A DNA stretch of 56,527 nt from an uncultured Saprospiraceae bacterium (GTDB taxonomy: Bacteria; Bacteroidota; Bacteroidia; Chitinophagales; Saprospiraceae): assembly GCA_938003955.1 (NCBI GenBank), contig CALKXE010000011.1, positions 1 through 56,527 of the forward strand. Direction: 5' to 3'. The notes beneath the pieces were generated by a model. That model saw only the letters and a list, made by a program, of their open reading frames with translations, made no database searches and was not told the DNA's origin. Below, piece by piece: positions 45,420-54,830 of this stretch. Numbering within the stretch: the first letter of the stretch is position 1; the number at the start of each line of letters is the position of its first letter. The translations under genes were made by a program, and so were the position numbers.

Positions 45420-47621
45420 ATGGCAAGTACACAATTCGACCTCGATAAAGAACTCGAAACATATTTTGGATTCAAAGGCTTTAAATCAGAGCAAAAAAAG
45501 ATAATAGAAAGTATTTTAGATGGCATTGACACTTTCGTCATCATGCCGACTGGTGGTGGCAAATCGCTTTGCTATCAACTTCCTGCAATCTTACTTCCAG
45601 GTTGCGCTATTATCATATCGCCATTGATCGCATTGATGAAAAATCAAGTAGATTCAATAAGAAGTTATAGTAGCGATGATAAAATAGCTCACTTTCTTAA
45701 TTCATCCCTTAATAAAGGGCAGATGAAAGAGGTGAAGCAAGACATTTCAGACGGGCATACTAAGTTGCTATTCGTCGCACCAGAAACATTGACTAAAGAA
45801 GAAAACATAGTGTTCTTCAAAAACAGCAACATATCCTTTGTAGCTGTAGATGAAGCACATTGCATTTCAGAATGGGGCCATGATTTTAGACCCGAATACA
45901 GAAGGATCAAAACTATGATCAAAGGTATCAACTCTGAAATTCCAGTGATGGCACTTACAGCTACGGCGACTCCTAAAGTCCAAACCGACATCGTCAAGAA
46001 TCTTGACATGGAGAATGAGAACATTTTCATAACTTCATTCAATCGAGATAATCTTTATTATGAAGTAAGACCCAAAAGAAAAAAGGAGCAAACAATAAAA
46101 GAAATAGTCCAGTATATCAAAACTATGCCCGGCAAATCTGGGATCATATATGTGCAAGCTCGAAAAACTACAGAAGAGATTGCTAAAGTACTGAATGTCA
46201 ACGGCATAAAGTCTCTCCCTTATCATGCTGGATTAGATCAAAAGACACGATCTCGAGCTCAAGATGGATTCCTAATGGAAGACACAGAGGTTATCGTTGC
46301 CACTATTGCCTTTGGTATGGGAATTGACAAACCGGATGTAAGGTTTGTCATACACTTTGATATTCCGAAGAGTATAGAAAACTATTATCAAGAAACGGGA
46401 AGAGGAGGAAGAGATGGTTTACCTGGTAAATGTTTGGCTTTCTACTCTTATAAAGATATACATAAGCTTGAAAAATTCCTTAGGGATAAGCCTGTTGCAG
46501 AAAGAGAGCTTAGTGCTCAATTGATGGAAGAAATCATAGCTTATTCTGAAACGAGTAGTTGCAGAAGACATTTTCTATTGCACTACTTCGGCGAAGAGTA
46601 TCCTGTAGAAGACTGTAATGATCTTTGCGATAATTGTAAATATCCTAAGGAGGAAATTGCTGTAACATCTGAAATGAAACTTGCCTTAGAAGCTATTGTT
46701 CAGTTAAATGAAAATTATACAGTAAAGCATTTAGTAGATTTCGTAATGGGTAAGCCAACGAAGGATATGAAAGATTTCAAATTTGATAAAAAACCTCTAT
46801 TCGGTAATGGAACAGGAAAAGATGATGTTTTTTGGAATTCGATATTTAGACAAGGAATACTAAAAGGCTTTATATTTAAAGAAATAGAGCAATACGGTCT
46901 TCTAAAATTAACAGATAACGGCCGTGCTTTTCTAAAAAAGCAATTTGATGTTAAAATTCCACTAAACAGAGATTTTACCAATCAATCCGAAGATGTTGTA
47001 ATTACTAATACAGGTGGAGGTATCGCATTGGATAGTCTATTGATGGGCATGCTGATGGACTTTAGAAAAAAAGAAGCAAAGAGATTGAACATACAACCAT
47101 GGATTATATTCCAAGAGCCGTCCCTACAAGACATGGCTACCTACTATCCAATTAGTAAGGATGACATGCTTAAAATCTCAGGTGTAAATACAGGAAAAGC
47201 AAATAAATATGGTAAGCCTTTCATTGAGCTTATCAAAGAGTATGTTGAAGAGTATGACATCGATAGACCTGCAGAATTCGTAATGAAGCAAGTGGCTAAT
47301 AAGTCAAAACATAAGGTAGCAATCATTCAAGGTATAGATCGTAAAATGCCTTTATTTGACCTTGCAGAAAATGCGGGAATGTCATATGAAGAATTGCTAG
47401 AAGAACTTAACGTAATTGCCGATGGAGGTACAAAGTTAAATATCAACTACTTTATAGAAGATGAGGTAGATGAAGAAGTGATAGAAGAAATATTTGATTA
47501 TTTCCATGAAGCTGATTCTGCTAGTATCGAAGACGCATTCAATAGCCTGAAAGATGATGATATAACGATCGATGAGATTCACCTAGCTAGGATTAAGTTT
47601 ATGAATGAAATAGCTAACTAA
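45420..47621 (+). CDS. recQ: ATP-dependent DNA helicase RecQ
   Basis: RecQ unwinds DNA 3' to 5' in recombination and fork repair. The helicase core has Walker A MPTGGGKSLCYQLP (about residue 44), VDEAHCISEWGHDFRPEY (about 144), ALTATATPKVQ and FGMGIDKPDVRFVIHFDIPKSI with QETGRGGRDG. The zinc-binding RQC part has SCRRHFLLHYFGE and CNDLCDNCKYP. An HRDC domain (EAKRLNIQPWIIFQEPSLQD) follows, then a further C-terminal helical region of about 100 residues rich in acidic repeats (EDEVDEEVIEEIFDYF), typical of Bacteroidota RecQ. Total 733 residues. AroQ follows after 52 bp. Confidence 0.96.
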   Translation: MASTQFDLDKELETYFGFKGFKSEQKKIIESILDGIDTFVIMPTGGGKSLCYQLPAILLPGCAIIISPLIALMKNQVDSIRSYSSDDKIAHFLNSSLNKGQMKEVKQDISDGHTKLLFVAPETLTKEENIVFFKNSNISFVAVDEAHCISEWGHDFRPEYRRIKTMIKGINSEIPVMALTATATPKVQTDIVKNLDMENENIFITSFNRDNLYYEVRPKRKKEQTIKEIVQYIKTMPGKSGIIYVQARKTTEEIAKVLNVNGIKSLPYHAGLDQKTRSRAQDGFLMEDTEVIVATIAFGMGIDKPDVRFVIHFDIPKSIENYYQETGRGGRDGLPGKCLAFYSYKDIHKLEKFLRDKPVAERELSAQLMEEIIAYSETSSCRRHFLLHYFGEEYPVEDCNDLCDNCKYPKEEIAVTSEMKLALEAIVQLNENYTVKHLVDFVMGKPTKDMKDFKFDKKPLFGNGTGKDDVFWNSIFRQGILKGFIFKEIEQYGLLKLTDNGRAFLKKQFDVKIPLNRDFTNQSEDVVITNTGGGIALDSLLMGMLMDFRKKEAKRLNIQPWIIFQEPSLQDMATYYPISKDDMLKISGVNTGKANKYGKPFIELIKEYVEEYDIDRPAEFVMKQVANKSKHKVAIIQGIDRKMPLFDLAENAGMSYEELLEELNVIADGGTKLNINYFIEDEVDEEVIEEIFDYFHEADSASIEDAFNSLKDDDITIDEIHLARIKFMNEIAN

Positions 47622-47673
47622 GCAATCATTTAATAACAAGGTATAAATACTGAACAAGTAAAAGATCTACTTT

Positions 47674-48096
47674 TTGAAGCGCATACTAATCATAAACGGT
47701 CCTAATCTTAATCTACTCGGAAAACGAGAGCCGGAAATATATGGAAACAAGTCCTTTGAAGAATACTTTGAAGAATTGGTCGTCAAATATTCCGACACGG
47801 CTATTTTATCTTACTACCAATCTAATCATGAGGGATACCTTATCGATAAAATACAGGAAGTAGGATTCAATTTCGAAGGAATAGTCCTCAACGCTGGTGG
47901 TTATACACATACGAGTATAGCCCTAGCTGATTGTGTTAGCGCTGTTACATCTCCAGTTATTGAAGTTCACATTTCTGACATTACCAAAAGAGAACCATTT
48001 CGCAAGCTGTCCTATTTAGAAGCGGTGTGTAGAAAATCCATTATGGGCCATGGCCTTGTAGGATATGACATGGCGATTGACTTCTTATTACAATGA
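47674..48096 (+). CDS. aroQ: 3-dehydroquinate dehydratase, type II
   Basis: This is the third step of the shikimate pathway, with trans-elimination of water. At 140 residues it has the type II length. Motifs are RILIINGPNLNLLGKREPEI (with the flexible-loop Tyr in EIYGNKS), YYQSNHEGYLIDKI, LNAGGYTHTSIAL, EVHISDITKREPFRKLSYL and GYDMAIDFLL. The catalytic His of 'EVHIS' and Arg of 'REPFR' are present. The start is a TTG at 47674 (TTG AAG CGC), giving the standard N-terminus. Read in the same direction as recQ, it may share that transcript. Confidence 0.95.
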   Translation: MKRILIINGPNLNLLGKREPEIYGNKSFEEYFEELVVKYSDTAILSYYQSNHEGYLIDKIQEVGFNFEGIVLNAGGYTHTSIALADCVSAVTSPVIEVHISDITKREPFRKLSYLEAVCRKSIMGHGLVGYDMAIDFLLQ

Positions 48097-48205
48097 AGTT
48101 AGTTCTATATTATTCGTAGTGTTTTAGAGTTGTTCTGTCGATCTTTTACAGAATAGGAAACTGATTTTTATCTGAATCAGTTCTACAGGTATACCATCTA
48201 AAACT

Positions 48206-49897
48206 ATGAAGCACCTACTACAACTTAGCCTAATAATATTTACACTCAGTATATTTTCAATAACTCTTTCAAGTCAAGACTTTACAATCCCCAGTTACAA
48301 TATTGAAATGGACATCAATACAGATGGCTCGTTAAATATTGTAGAAACAATTAATGTAAACTTCTCAAAGAAAAAACGAGGTATTTACAGATCTATTCCC
48401 TATAAATACACGAAAGATGGTCAATCTATCGACCTAGGAATTACTAATATAAAGGTAGATGGGCACAAGCATAGCACATCCAAAAAACAGGGCGAACTAA
48501 AAATTAAAATTGGAGATAAAAGGATCTATTTAGAAGGTGATCAAAACTATCGGATATCGTACAAAATAGAAAATGGCATACAAGATTACGCAGACCATCA
48601 AGAGTTGTACTTTGACTTAATTGGGACTTCTTGGAAAGAAGAAATAGATCTGCTCACCTACAAAATTAATCTGCCCCGAAATATTGTGATAAATATTAAT
48701 GATCTCAAATCGACAACAGGATTTAAAGGCCAGAATTCTGATGGCCTATCGATCAAACAGTCAAATCCTACCACAATCCAAGGCATAACGCACCGAGTAT
48801 TAAAGAAAGGTGAAGGAGCTACAATAGCTGTCAAACTACCCAAGACATACCTCTCTGTTGCCGAATTAGCAAATAATGGATATAAACAAAAATTAATCAA
48901 AGAAGAACAAGATAAAATCCCACAGAACCCGTGGCTTGTGGTAATTCCATTAAGTCTATTTGGATTCTTTATTGATATATGGAGAAAGTTGTTTGGCAAG
49001 AAATACAACCCAGAAAAACAAGAGACATATTCTTATCCACCAGAAGGGCTTACCTCTGCGCATGTCGGAGCGTACATAGACCAATCAGCAAACACCCGAG
49101 ATATTGTATCACTTATCCCATACTGGGCTAGCGAAGGCTATCTTACAATGCAAAACATAGGTGATGACACATTACTCACAAAGACGAAAGAACTACCACC
49201 AAGCTTCCCTAGCTATGAGCTTCTTGTATTCAAAGAAATATTCAAAGATGGTAATTTAAAGTCCATGTCTAGTTTAAAAGAAAACTTCTACAGCACTCTT
49301 CACAAAGCGAAGAATGATCTATCAAATGAAGTGCACAGTCAAGGCTATTACAAAAAAGAATATATCTATTGGTTTAGATCTTGGAGGTTAATCATTTTTC
49401 CAATTTCGATGTTCTCCTTGGCGGCTATAGCCATGGGCATATTCGGTCAGGTTCCTATGGGAGTTACTTTTATCATTTTAGGAGTTGTAGGTTTATTTTT
49501 TGGACTCGGAAAACTACCACTATCTGATCATGGAAAAGAGGTCAAATATAAATTGGATGGACTTAAACGGTTTTTAGAAGAAGTACCAGAAACCGAGATA
49601 GAAAGTATAAGCAAGAACGACCCGAATTACTTCGAAAAAATGTTACCATTTGCAGTTGCATTTGGAATAGAAAAAGGATTCATTCCGAAATTCGAAAACT
49701 CAATGCAGCATACTCCTCCTTGGTATACGACAACAGATGGAACAAATTCATTTAGTACATTCAAAACCGGTTTTTCAACAGAGACTATATCTTCAGCGTT
49801 CACAACAAGCCCTCACCAAAGTACTGGAGGAGGTTCTGGTGGAGGTGGATTTAGTTCTGGTGGCGGTTCTGGTGGCGGCGGAGGTGGAAGTTGGTGA
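48206..49897 (+). CDS. DUF2207-containing membrane protein with Gly-rich tail
   Basis: This 563-residue protein has an N-terminal signal (ending SITLSSQDF). The DUF2207 region follows (YNIEMDINTDGSLNIVETIN, KKRGIYRSIPYKYT, YRISYKIENGIQDYADHQEL, then TSWKEEIDLLTYKINLP). One membrane segment lies near 247 (NPWLVVIPLSLFGFFIDIW), then a cytosolic winged region with AHVGAYIDQSANTRDIVSLI. Two further membrane segments near 395-435 precede KYKLDGLKRFLEEVPE. The end is a glycine run (SGGGSGGGGGGSW), a common feature of this family. The function of the family is not established. The gene has no obvious promoter box. Confidence 0.88.
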   Translation: MKHLLQLSLIIFTLSIFSITLSSQDFTIPSYNIEMDINTDGSLNIVETINVNFSKKKRGIYRSIPYKYTKDGQSIDLGITNIKVDGHKHSTSKKQGELKIKIGDKRIYLEGDQNYRISYKIENGIQDYADHQELYFDLIGTSWKEEIDLLTYKINLPRNIVININDLKSTTGFKGQNSDGLSIKQSNPTTIQGITHRVLKKGEGATIAVKLPKTYLSVAELANNGYKQKLIKEEQDKIPQNPWLVVIPLSLFGFFIDIWRKLFGKKYNPEKQETYSYPPEGLTSAHVGAYIDQSANTRDIVSLIPYWASEGYLTMQNIGDDTLLTKTKELPPSFPSYELLVFKEIFKDGNLKSMSSLKENFYSTLHKAKNDLSNEVHSQGYYKKEYIYWFRSWRLIIFPISMFSLAAIAMGIFGQVPMGVTFIILGVVGLFFGLGKLPLSDHGKEVKYKLDGLKRFLEEVPETEIESISKNDPNYFEKMLPFAVAFGIEKGFIPKFENSMQHTPPWYTTTDGTNSFSTFKTGFSTETISSAFTTSPHQSTGGGSGGGGFSSGGGSGGGGGGSW

Positions 49898-49908
49898 TTA
49901 TTTACGCA

Positions 49909-50415
49909 TCAGAAGAAATTAATTTTAGGTGCAGCACTGCCTTCCTTTGTGGGCCATAATTTCTCCACGGCTAGTATTCTATAATCAAAAATCTCCTTCA
50001 ATTGACTCTTTACCATGATGGTATTGGCTATTTGTCCAAGTATACCTAAAGGGACACCATAATTCACAATATCACGCATCATAACTCCACCATCTACCTC
50101 TTCGAAATGATGTTGATGATGCCACATATTATAAGGACCAAACCTTTGCTGATCTATAAAGTAAGATTTATCCTTGACATGCGTAATTTCTGTACACCAC
50201 CTCATACCAATCCCCAATAACGGGGTAACAACATAAGTGATTAGCATACCTGGATACATCTTATCAGAAGATTTTGATGTAATATTGAATCCCATTTTAG
50301 CTGGTGTGATTTCTTTTAGATTCTCTGGAGAAGAAAAGAAATCCCATGCTTCATCTATTGAAATTGGTATAAATTGTTCTGTTTCTATTCTATATAGTTT
50401 TTGGAATATAGCCAT
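49909..50415 (-). CDS. SRPBCC-family ligand-binding protein
   Basis: This 168-residue protein has no signal. It matches the START-like proteins often annotated as cell-division inhibitors or cyclases: YRIETEQFIPISIDEAWDFF, SSPENLKEITPAKMGFNI, GIGMRWCTEITHVKDKSYFI, then MWHHQHHFEEVDGGVMMRDI and VNYGVPLGILGQIANTIMV. Ligand unknown. It is convergent with the DUF2207 gene (11 bp between stops) and lies 78 bp after the HExxH lipoprotein on the same strand. Confidence 0.85.
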   Translation of the reverse strand: MAIFQKLYRIETEQFIPISIDEAWDFFSSPENLKEITPAKMGFNITSKSSDKMYPGMLITYVVTPLLGIGMRWCTEITHVKDKSYFIDQQRFGPYNMWHHQHHFEEVDGGVMMRDIVNYGVPLGILGQIANTIMVKSQLKEIFDYRILAVEKLWPTKEGSAAPKINFF

Positions 50416-50493
50416 TAATACATGTTAAATGATCGATACATATTATATCAACCAATAAACAGCTGTCATTGATTTATGTTGGTAAAAGAGATA

Positions 50494-50979
50494 TTATTTT
50501 GAAAATAATTCTGTGATTAAGCTATCTCTGTTAAATTGATTATAATTGGTCAAGCAATCCCCTCCTCCAATAGTACTAGCCATAATACTGACACAGTCCC
50601 CATTATCATCTTTAGAATCATCATGACCTAGATTAAGAAAGCAATGCCCTAACTCATGAAACATAATGTGTTCCCTTTGTAAATTAGTAGATACCCTCCA
50701 GTATGGTTTATCAATAATAATCTCAGAGCTACCATCTGTGTATGATTTACATACTCCCAAATTACTTTCCTTAGGTAAGAACTCAAGGAATCCTTCGATT
50801 TTTTCTATTGAATTATCAAAAATAATCCCCCGTTTAGCTGCTTCTTCTTTGAAGGTTTCAAAATAAGGAGCCATCTCTTCATTAATTTCTACATCTTCTT
50901 CAGAACCACAAGAAGAAACTAATAAGATCATAAAAAGAAAAGAGAATGTAATGCGAAATATGCTACTCAGTAATTTCAT
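50494..50979 (-). CDS. Putative zinc-metalloprotease-like lipoprotein (HExxH), second of tandem pair
   Basis: This 161-residue protein has a lipobox VSSC (Cys 24). The mature chain carries HELGHCFLNLGHDDS (about residue 108), so HExxH is followed by a third His six residues after the second, then DD. About a dozen residues further comes GDCVSIMAS, which could be a Met-turn. The N-terminal half has EEMAPYFETFKEEAAKRGI and FDNSIEKIEGFLEF; it ends with YNQFNRDSLITELFSK. Minimal metallopeptidases of this sort are known, but the His spacing is one residue longer than the metzincin form. It shares most of its sequence with the gene at 50984, from which it is separated by 4 nt. Confidence 0.78.
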   Translation of the reverse strand: MKLLSSIFRITFSFLFMILLVSSCGSEEDVEINEEMAPYFETFKEEAAKRGIIFDNSIEKIEGFLEFLPKESNLGVCKSYTDGSSEIIIDKPYWRVSTNLQREHIMFHELGHCFLNLGHDDSKDDNGDCVSIMASTIGGGDCLTNYNQFNRDSLITELFSK

Positions 50980-50983
50980 AATA

Positions 50984-51457
50984 CTACTTTGCGAATAATT
51001 CCGTGATCAAGCTATCTCTATTAAATTGATTATAGTTGGTTTGACAATTTCCAATACCACTAGCCATGATACTCACACAATCTCCTTTATCATCTTGAGA
51101 GTCATCATGACTCAGCAAAAGAAAACAATGGCCTAATTCGTGAAACATCACATACTCTCTCTCTAGACTGGTAGCTGTACGCCAGTATGGCTCGTCAAGA
51201 AATATCTGCGGACTATTTTCATTCTCTGCGTTTCTTCGACAAGCTCCTAGTACACCGGATTCTGGTATGTTTTGTAAATATCCTTCAATTTGCACTTCTG
51301 AATTATCAAATACTACGCCTCTTAATGCTGCTTCCGCTTTGAATGATTCATAATATGGAATCAACTCTTCATTAATTGTCACACCATCCACTTTTGTAGT
51401 ACAAGATGAAACTAACACAACTATTGTAAGCAAGAAAAATATAATTCGTATCACCAT
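50984..51457 (-). CDS. Putative zinc-metalloprotease-like lipoprotein (HExxH), first of tandem pair
   Basis: This 157-residue protein has lipobox VSSC (Cys 19). It carries HELGHCFLLLSHDDS followed by GDCVSIMASGIG, with the same spacing as its neighbour. Shared blocks include LIPYYESFKAEAALRGVVFD, PYWRTATSLEREYVMFHELG and NCQTNYNQFNRDSLITEL. Four Cys are shared by the mature pair, which suggests disulfides outside the cytosol. No propeptide is visible, and a substrate cannot be inferred. Upstream there is 132 bp to the YdeP-type gene stop, with no clean -7 box. Confidence 0.78.
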   Translation of the reverse strand: MVIRIIFFLLTIVVLVSSCTTKVDGVTINEELIPYYESFKAEAALRGVVFDNSEVQIEGYLQNIPESGVLGACRRNAENENSPQIFLDEPYWRTATSLEREYVMFHELGHCFLLLSHDDSQDDKGDCVSIMASGIGNCQTNYNQFNRDSLITELFAK

Positions 51458-51589
51458 AATTTCAATTTATTTAAAATCAATATTCGAAAGAATTTTCATT
51501 CTATCAAGTATATAACGCAATATACTAACCTTTAGATTATTGTAATCTCTACTTTTGTAAATCTTTACGACATTACCCCCTATATTCCA

Positions 51590-53890
51590 CTAATTATCAA
51601 TGACCTCCAAGGTCACAATTATATTCTTAGATACAGGAGTATGCGTTATCGCATGTGCATGATCTATTGGCACTAAAGGATTTGCTTCGGGAAAGTATGC
51701 CATTAAATTTCGAGAAGGAATATCATACGGCACGATTCGAAAATCGTAAATACTTCTCCTCTCTCCTTTAAAATCACTGTGTATATTCACAAGATCTTTT
51801 GACTTCAGCCCTAAAGATTTCATATCATCCTTATTCATAAAAACGATATTCCTTCCATTCTTTACGCCACGGTATCTATCATCTAATCCGTATAGTGTTG
51901 TATTGTATTGATCATGAGCCCTAACAGTACCAAGTTGAAACTCACCTTCTTCCAATTGATTCACTGGCAATTCATTCACACTAAATATAGCTTTCCCCGC
52001 TTTGGTTTTAAAATTTCTTTCCTTAACACCATTTGGAAGATAGAATCCACTTTTCTGCCTTACTCGCTCATTGTAATTTTCAAACCCAGGAATCACTTCC
52101 TCTATTTTATTTCTAATGTTATCGTAATTATCTTTGTAACTATCCCAATTGACATTGATCTTCTCAGAATCAGCAAATAGAGCCTTTCCTATTCCACAAA
52201 CGACAGCTACTTCACTTCTTTGTTTGTCCGACTTTGGTTCCAATACACCTTTAGAGTTTTGTACTATTCCCATACTATTTTCTGTACTTACAAATTGATA
52301 ACCAGACTCTTGCATATCTATTTCTGATCTTCCTATTACGGGCAAGATCAATGCCCGCTTGCCATGTATTATATGTGACCTATTAGGCTTAGTCGATATA
52401 TGAACAGTAAGATTGCATTGACGCAATCCATCCGCACAATAATCTGTATCAGGCACAGCAGACACAAAATTACCTCCCATCCCTATAAATACTTTGGCTT
52501 TGCCTTCATGCATTGCTTTTATTGCAGGGACTGTAGCATATCCCTCTTCTCTTGGTATTTTTGTTTCAAACGCCTTCTCTAGGTTTGATAAAAAAGGATC
52601 TCCCATCTTTTCCCAAATCCCCATAGTTCGATCTCCTTGCACATTACTATGGCCTCTCACTGGACAAACTCCCGCCCCTGACTTACCAATTGAACCTCGA
52701 AGAAGCAACAGATTAACTATCTCTCGAATCGTCTCTACCCCATTTGCATGTTGTGTAATTCCCATAGCCCAGCAAATGATCATATTCTTGCCAGCACAAA
52801 TCATATCTACAGCTTTCACTATCTCTAATTCAGATATTCCCGAATCCACTAGACATTGTTGAAAATCTATAGTTCTAATTCCATTTATAAATGCATCGTA
52901 ACCAACAGAGTGCTCTTTGATAAATTCATGATCAAAGACACCACCATCTGCCTCTTCTCGTTGTAATAATAGATATATGATTGCTTTAAGTAAAGCCATA
53001 TCGCCATTGATCCTAACATGAAGGTAAAGATCAGTAAGATCTACGCCTCCAAACAAAAGCCGCATTGGTTTCTGAGGATTTGTATACTTGATTAACCCGG
53101 CTTCTTTGAGAGGGTTAACTGAGATTATTTGGCCGCCATTTAATTTACAATTCTCAAGTGCTGTTAGCATTCGTGGATGATTGGTGCCTGGGTTCTGTCC
53201 TATTACCATTATCAAATCCGCTTTATGTAAATCTTCCAAAGTAACAGACCCCTTACCAATTCCCAGCACCTCAGTTAAGGCGGCACCAGAGGTTTCGTGA
53301 CACATATTCGAACAATCTGGAAGATTATTAGTCCCATATGCTCTCGCTAATAATCCATACATGAAAGCTGCCTCATTGCTTGTCCTTCCACTTGTGTAGA
53401 AAAGAGCTTCATTCGGATCATTAAGTAACTTTAGTTCTTCTGCAATAATTTCAAACGTTCGCTCCCATGTTGTTTCTTTATAGTGCGTCTCCCCTTCTTC
53501 TAATAACATAGGATGTGTAACTCTTCCTGACTTACCGAGTACAAATTCAGTCATAGCCGCAAGATCATCAATAGAATGTTTCGCAAAAAAATCAGGGTCT
53601 GCTTTTGCGCTTGTAGCTTCTTCCGCAAGCGCCTTTATTCCATTTTCGCAATACTCCCCAAGAGCAGATCTATCATCATCTGGATCTGGCCAAGCACAAC
53701 CTGCACAATCAAACCCAGATTTTTGATTCATTTTTAGCGATGCTTTAAGCGCATCAGGCATATCCATGTATTTATTCATTTGTTGGATAGAGCCCAGAAT
53801 AGCCGGCAAGCCCACAGATGTTTTCGGTGCATCTTTTACAGATAAATTGTTATTTGTATTAGGAAACCTTTCTTTTGATACTTTTGTCAT
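51590..53890 (-). CDS. FdhF/YdeP-family molybdopterin oxidoreductase
   Basis: This 766-residue cytosolic protein resembles E. coli YdeP. It has GFDCAGCAWPDPDDDRSALG near residues 54-65, then molybdopterin-binding blocks: LFYTSGRTSNEAAFMYG, YGTNNLPDCSNMCHETSGAA, ADLIMVIGQNPGTNHPRML, GQIISVNPLKEAG, AMGITQHANGVETI, GVCPVRGHSNVQGDRTMG and FIGMGGNFVSAVPD. The late part holds the molydopterin dinucleotide domain (VRAHDQYNTTLYGLDDRYRG). Members are linked to acid resistance, but the reaction is not established. No selenocysteine-like TGA interrupts it. The usual accessory genes (fdhD, mob) are not nearby. Confidence 0.9.
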   Translation of the reverse strand: MTKVSKERFPNTNNNLSVKDAPKTSVGLPAILGSIQQMNKYMDMPDALKASLKMNQKSGFDCAGCAWPDPDDDRSALGEYCENGIKALAEEATSAKADPDFFAKHSIDDLAAMTEFVLGKSGRVTHPMLLEEGETHYKETTWERTFEIIAEELKLLNDPNEALFYTSGRTSNEAAFMYGLLARAYGTNNLPDCSNMCHETSGAALTEVLGIGKGSVTLEDLHKADLIMVIGQNPGTNHPRMLTALENCKLNGGQIISVNPLKEAGLIKYTNPQKPMRLLFGGVDLTDLYLHVRINGDMALLKAIIYLLLQREEADGGVFDHEFIKEHSVGYDAFINGIRTIDFQQCLVDSGISELEIVKAVDMICAGKNMIICWAMGITQHANGVETIREIVNLLLLRGSIGKSGAGVCPVRGHSNVQGDRTMGIWEKMGDPFLSNLEKAFETKIPREEGYATVPAIKAMHEGKAKVFIGMGGNFVSAVPDTDYCADGLRQCNLTVHISTKPNRSHIIHGKRALILPVIGRSEIDMQESGYQFVSTENSMGIVQNSKGVLEPKSDKQRSEVAVVCGIGKALFADSEKINVNWDSYKDNYDNIRNKIEEVIPGFENYNERVRQKSGFYLPNGVKERNFKTKAGKAIFSVNELPVNQLEEGEFQLGTVRAHDQYNTTLYGLDDRYRGVKNGRNIVFMNKDDMKSLGLKSKDLVNIHSDFKGERRSIYDFRIVPYDIPSRNLMAYFPEANPLVPIDHAHAITHTPVSKNIIVTLEVIDN

Positions 53891-53915
53891 ACTACACTCA
53901 ACTTTGACTTAATAT

Positions 53916-53943
53916 CAAAGCTAAGAAAATAAATAGTTACAAA
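53916..53943 (-). promoter_or_regulatory. Putative promoter of the YdeP-type gene
   Basis: On the minus strand TAGCTTTG (53923-53916) fits TAnnTTTG, and TTTG lies upstream (53943-53940) with a 16-bp spacer, 3 bp shorter than usual. The leader would be about 19 nt before the ATG at 53890. Confidence 0.5.
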
Positions 53944-54175
53944 AGAACCAATCATTACACAAAAGACAACGCAAAATTATCTTTTGATCATACTTACAAA
54001 AAGTTACTAAATAATTCCTATTACTTGTCATTCATGGAATATTAATTCCCATATTAAGCAACCTACATTTACTTCGAATTCCACCCATTTATTACTTCAC
54101 TTAAAACTAGCGAGCATATTGATATTGAATGGTTTATATAACATTTATCTTAACACTTAGTAACTATTTTTTAGC
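53944..54175. other. Intergenic region without a gene
   Basis: This is the main part of the 353-bp gap between the divergent YdeP-type and small-lipoprotein genes. It is very AT-rich with no frame of note, no strong hairpin and no repeat that I can see. Confidence 0.4.
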
Positions 54176-54183
54176 TACCTTTG
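54176..54183 (+). promoter_or_regulatory. Putative -7 element of the small lipoprotein gene
   Basis: TACCTTTG fits TAnnTTTG and is followed by CGCCC, as in strong Bacteroidota promoters. The start site would be near 54190, with a leader of about 54 nt. The -33 region (around 54150) is only TTATC. Confidence 0.55.
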
Positions 54184-54243
54184 CGCCCGATAACAGAAAT
54201 TACATTCTGAAACTATTTTACTTAAATTTAAAAACTTTTTCAA

Positions 54244-54606
54244 ATGAAAAATTTATTTGGACTTTTATTTGTTGCTGCATTATTCACACTAGTTAGTTGT
54301 GGAGGTGAAGATTGTGTTGAAGATTTCGCTGGAACTTACACAGGAACTAACGCTTGTTCTCTTTTAGGAGATTCTGATGAGACTGTAACTATTACAGGAA
54401 CTGACGGTGACTACACTGTTAGTGGTGCTGGCTTAGCTAGTTCTACTTTAGATCAAGATGGATGTACTCTTTCTTATGATGTTACTCCATTAGGAACAGG
54501 TGAAACTGTATCTATCACTTTAAGTGGAACTACTTTAACTGTAGTAAGAGAAATTAAAGTTCTTAGTGCTGTTACTGAAACTTGTACTTTCACAGGTACT
54601 AAGTAA
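54244..54606 (+). CDS. Small Thr/Gly-rich lipoprotein
   Basis: This 120-residue protein has a lipobox LVSC (Cys 19, MKNLFGLLFVAALFTLVSC). The mature chain is one beta-rich domain: CVEDFAGTYTGTNACSLLGD, ETVTITGTDGDYTVSGAGL, LDQDGCTLSYDVTPLGTGET and TLTVVREIKVLSAVTETCTF. Four Cys outside the signal (DCVED, NACSL, DGCTL, ETCTF) could pair. The length, GTYTG start and Thr-rich strands recall small lipocalin-like lipoproteins. Its own strong promoter and terminator, plus frequently repeated codons, suggest high expression. I do not recognise the family. Confidence 0.8.
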   Translation: MKNLFGLLFVAALFTLVSCGGEDCVEDFAGTYTGTNACSLLGDSDETVTITGTDGDYTVSGAGLASSTLDQDGCTLSYDVTPLGTGETVSITLSGTTLTVVREIKVLSAVTETCTFTGTK

Positions 54607-54628
54607 TTAGTCCATTACGGAAAATACG

Positions 54629-54666
54629 ATGCCTTTATCCATTCATTTGGGTAAAGGCATTTTTCA
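54629..54666 (+). terminator. Rho-independent terminator after the small lipoprotein gene
   Basis: A 12-bp stem (ATGCCTTTATCC with GGGTAAAGGCAT, one G-T pair) closes an 8-nt loop and runs into five T. It lies 23 nt after the stop codon at 54606. Confidence 0.88.
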
Positions 54667-54830
54667 TTAAAAAGCTATCCAAAACGTTTTATTCCAATAA
54701 AACTTAAAACAATAAAAAAAGATATGAATTTTTTTTCCACTCAATTTTCGACATAAATAACACATATTCAACACGTTATTTTCAAGTCAAAAAATTAAAC
54801 GAAAAATTAAATACAAATTCCTTAAAATTG

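Noticed and set aside
48160-48185. CTGATT...AATCAG hairpin before the DUF2207 gene as a riboswitch or terminator
   Set aside because: The stem is only 6 bp with no T-tract, and no aptamer-like conserved core is seen.
51590-53890. Selenocysteine in the molybdoenzyme
   Set aside because: No in-frame TGA interrupts the coding sequence, and YdeP relatives normally do not use it.
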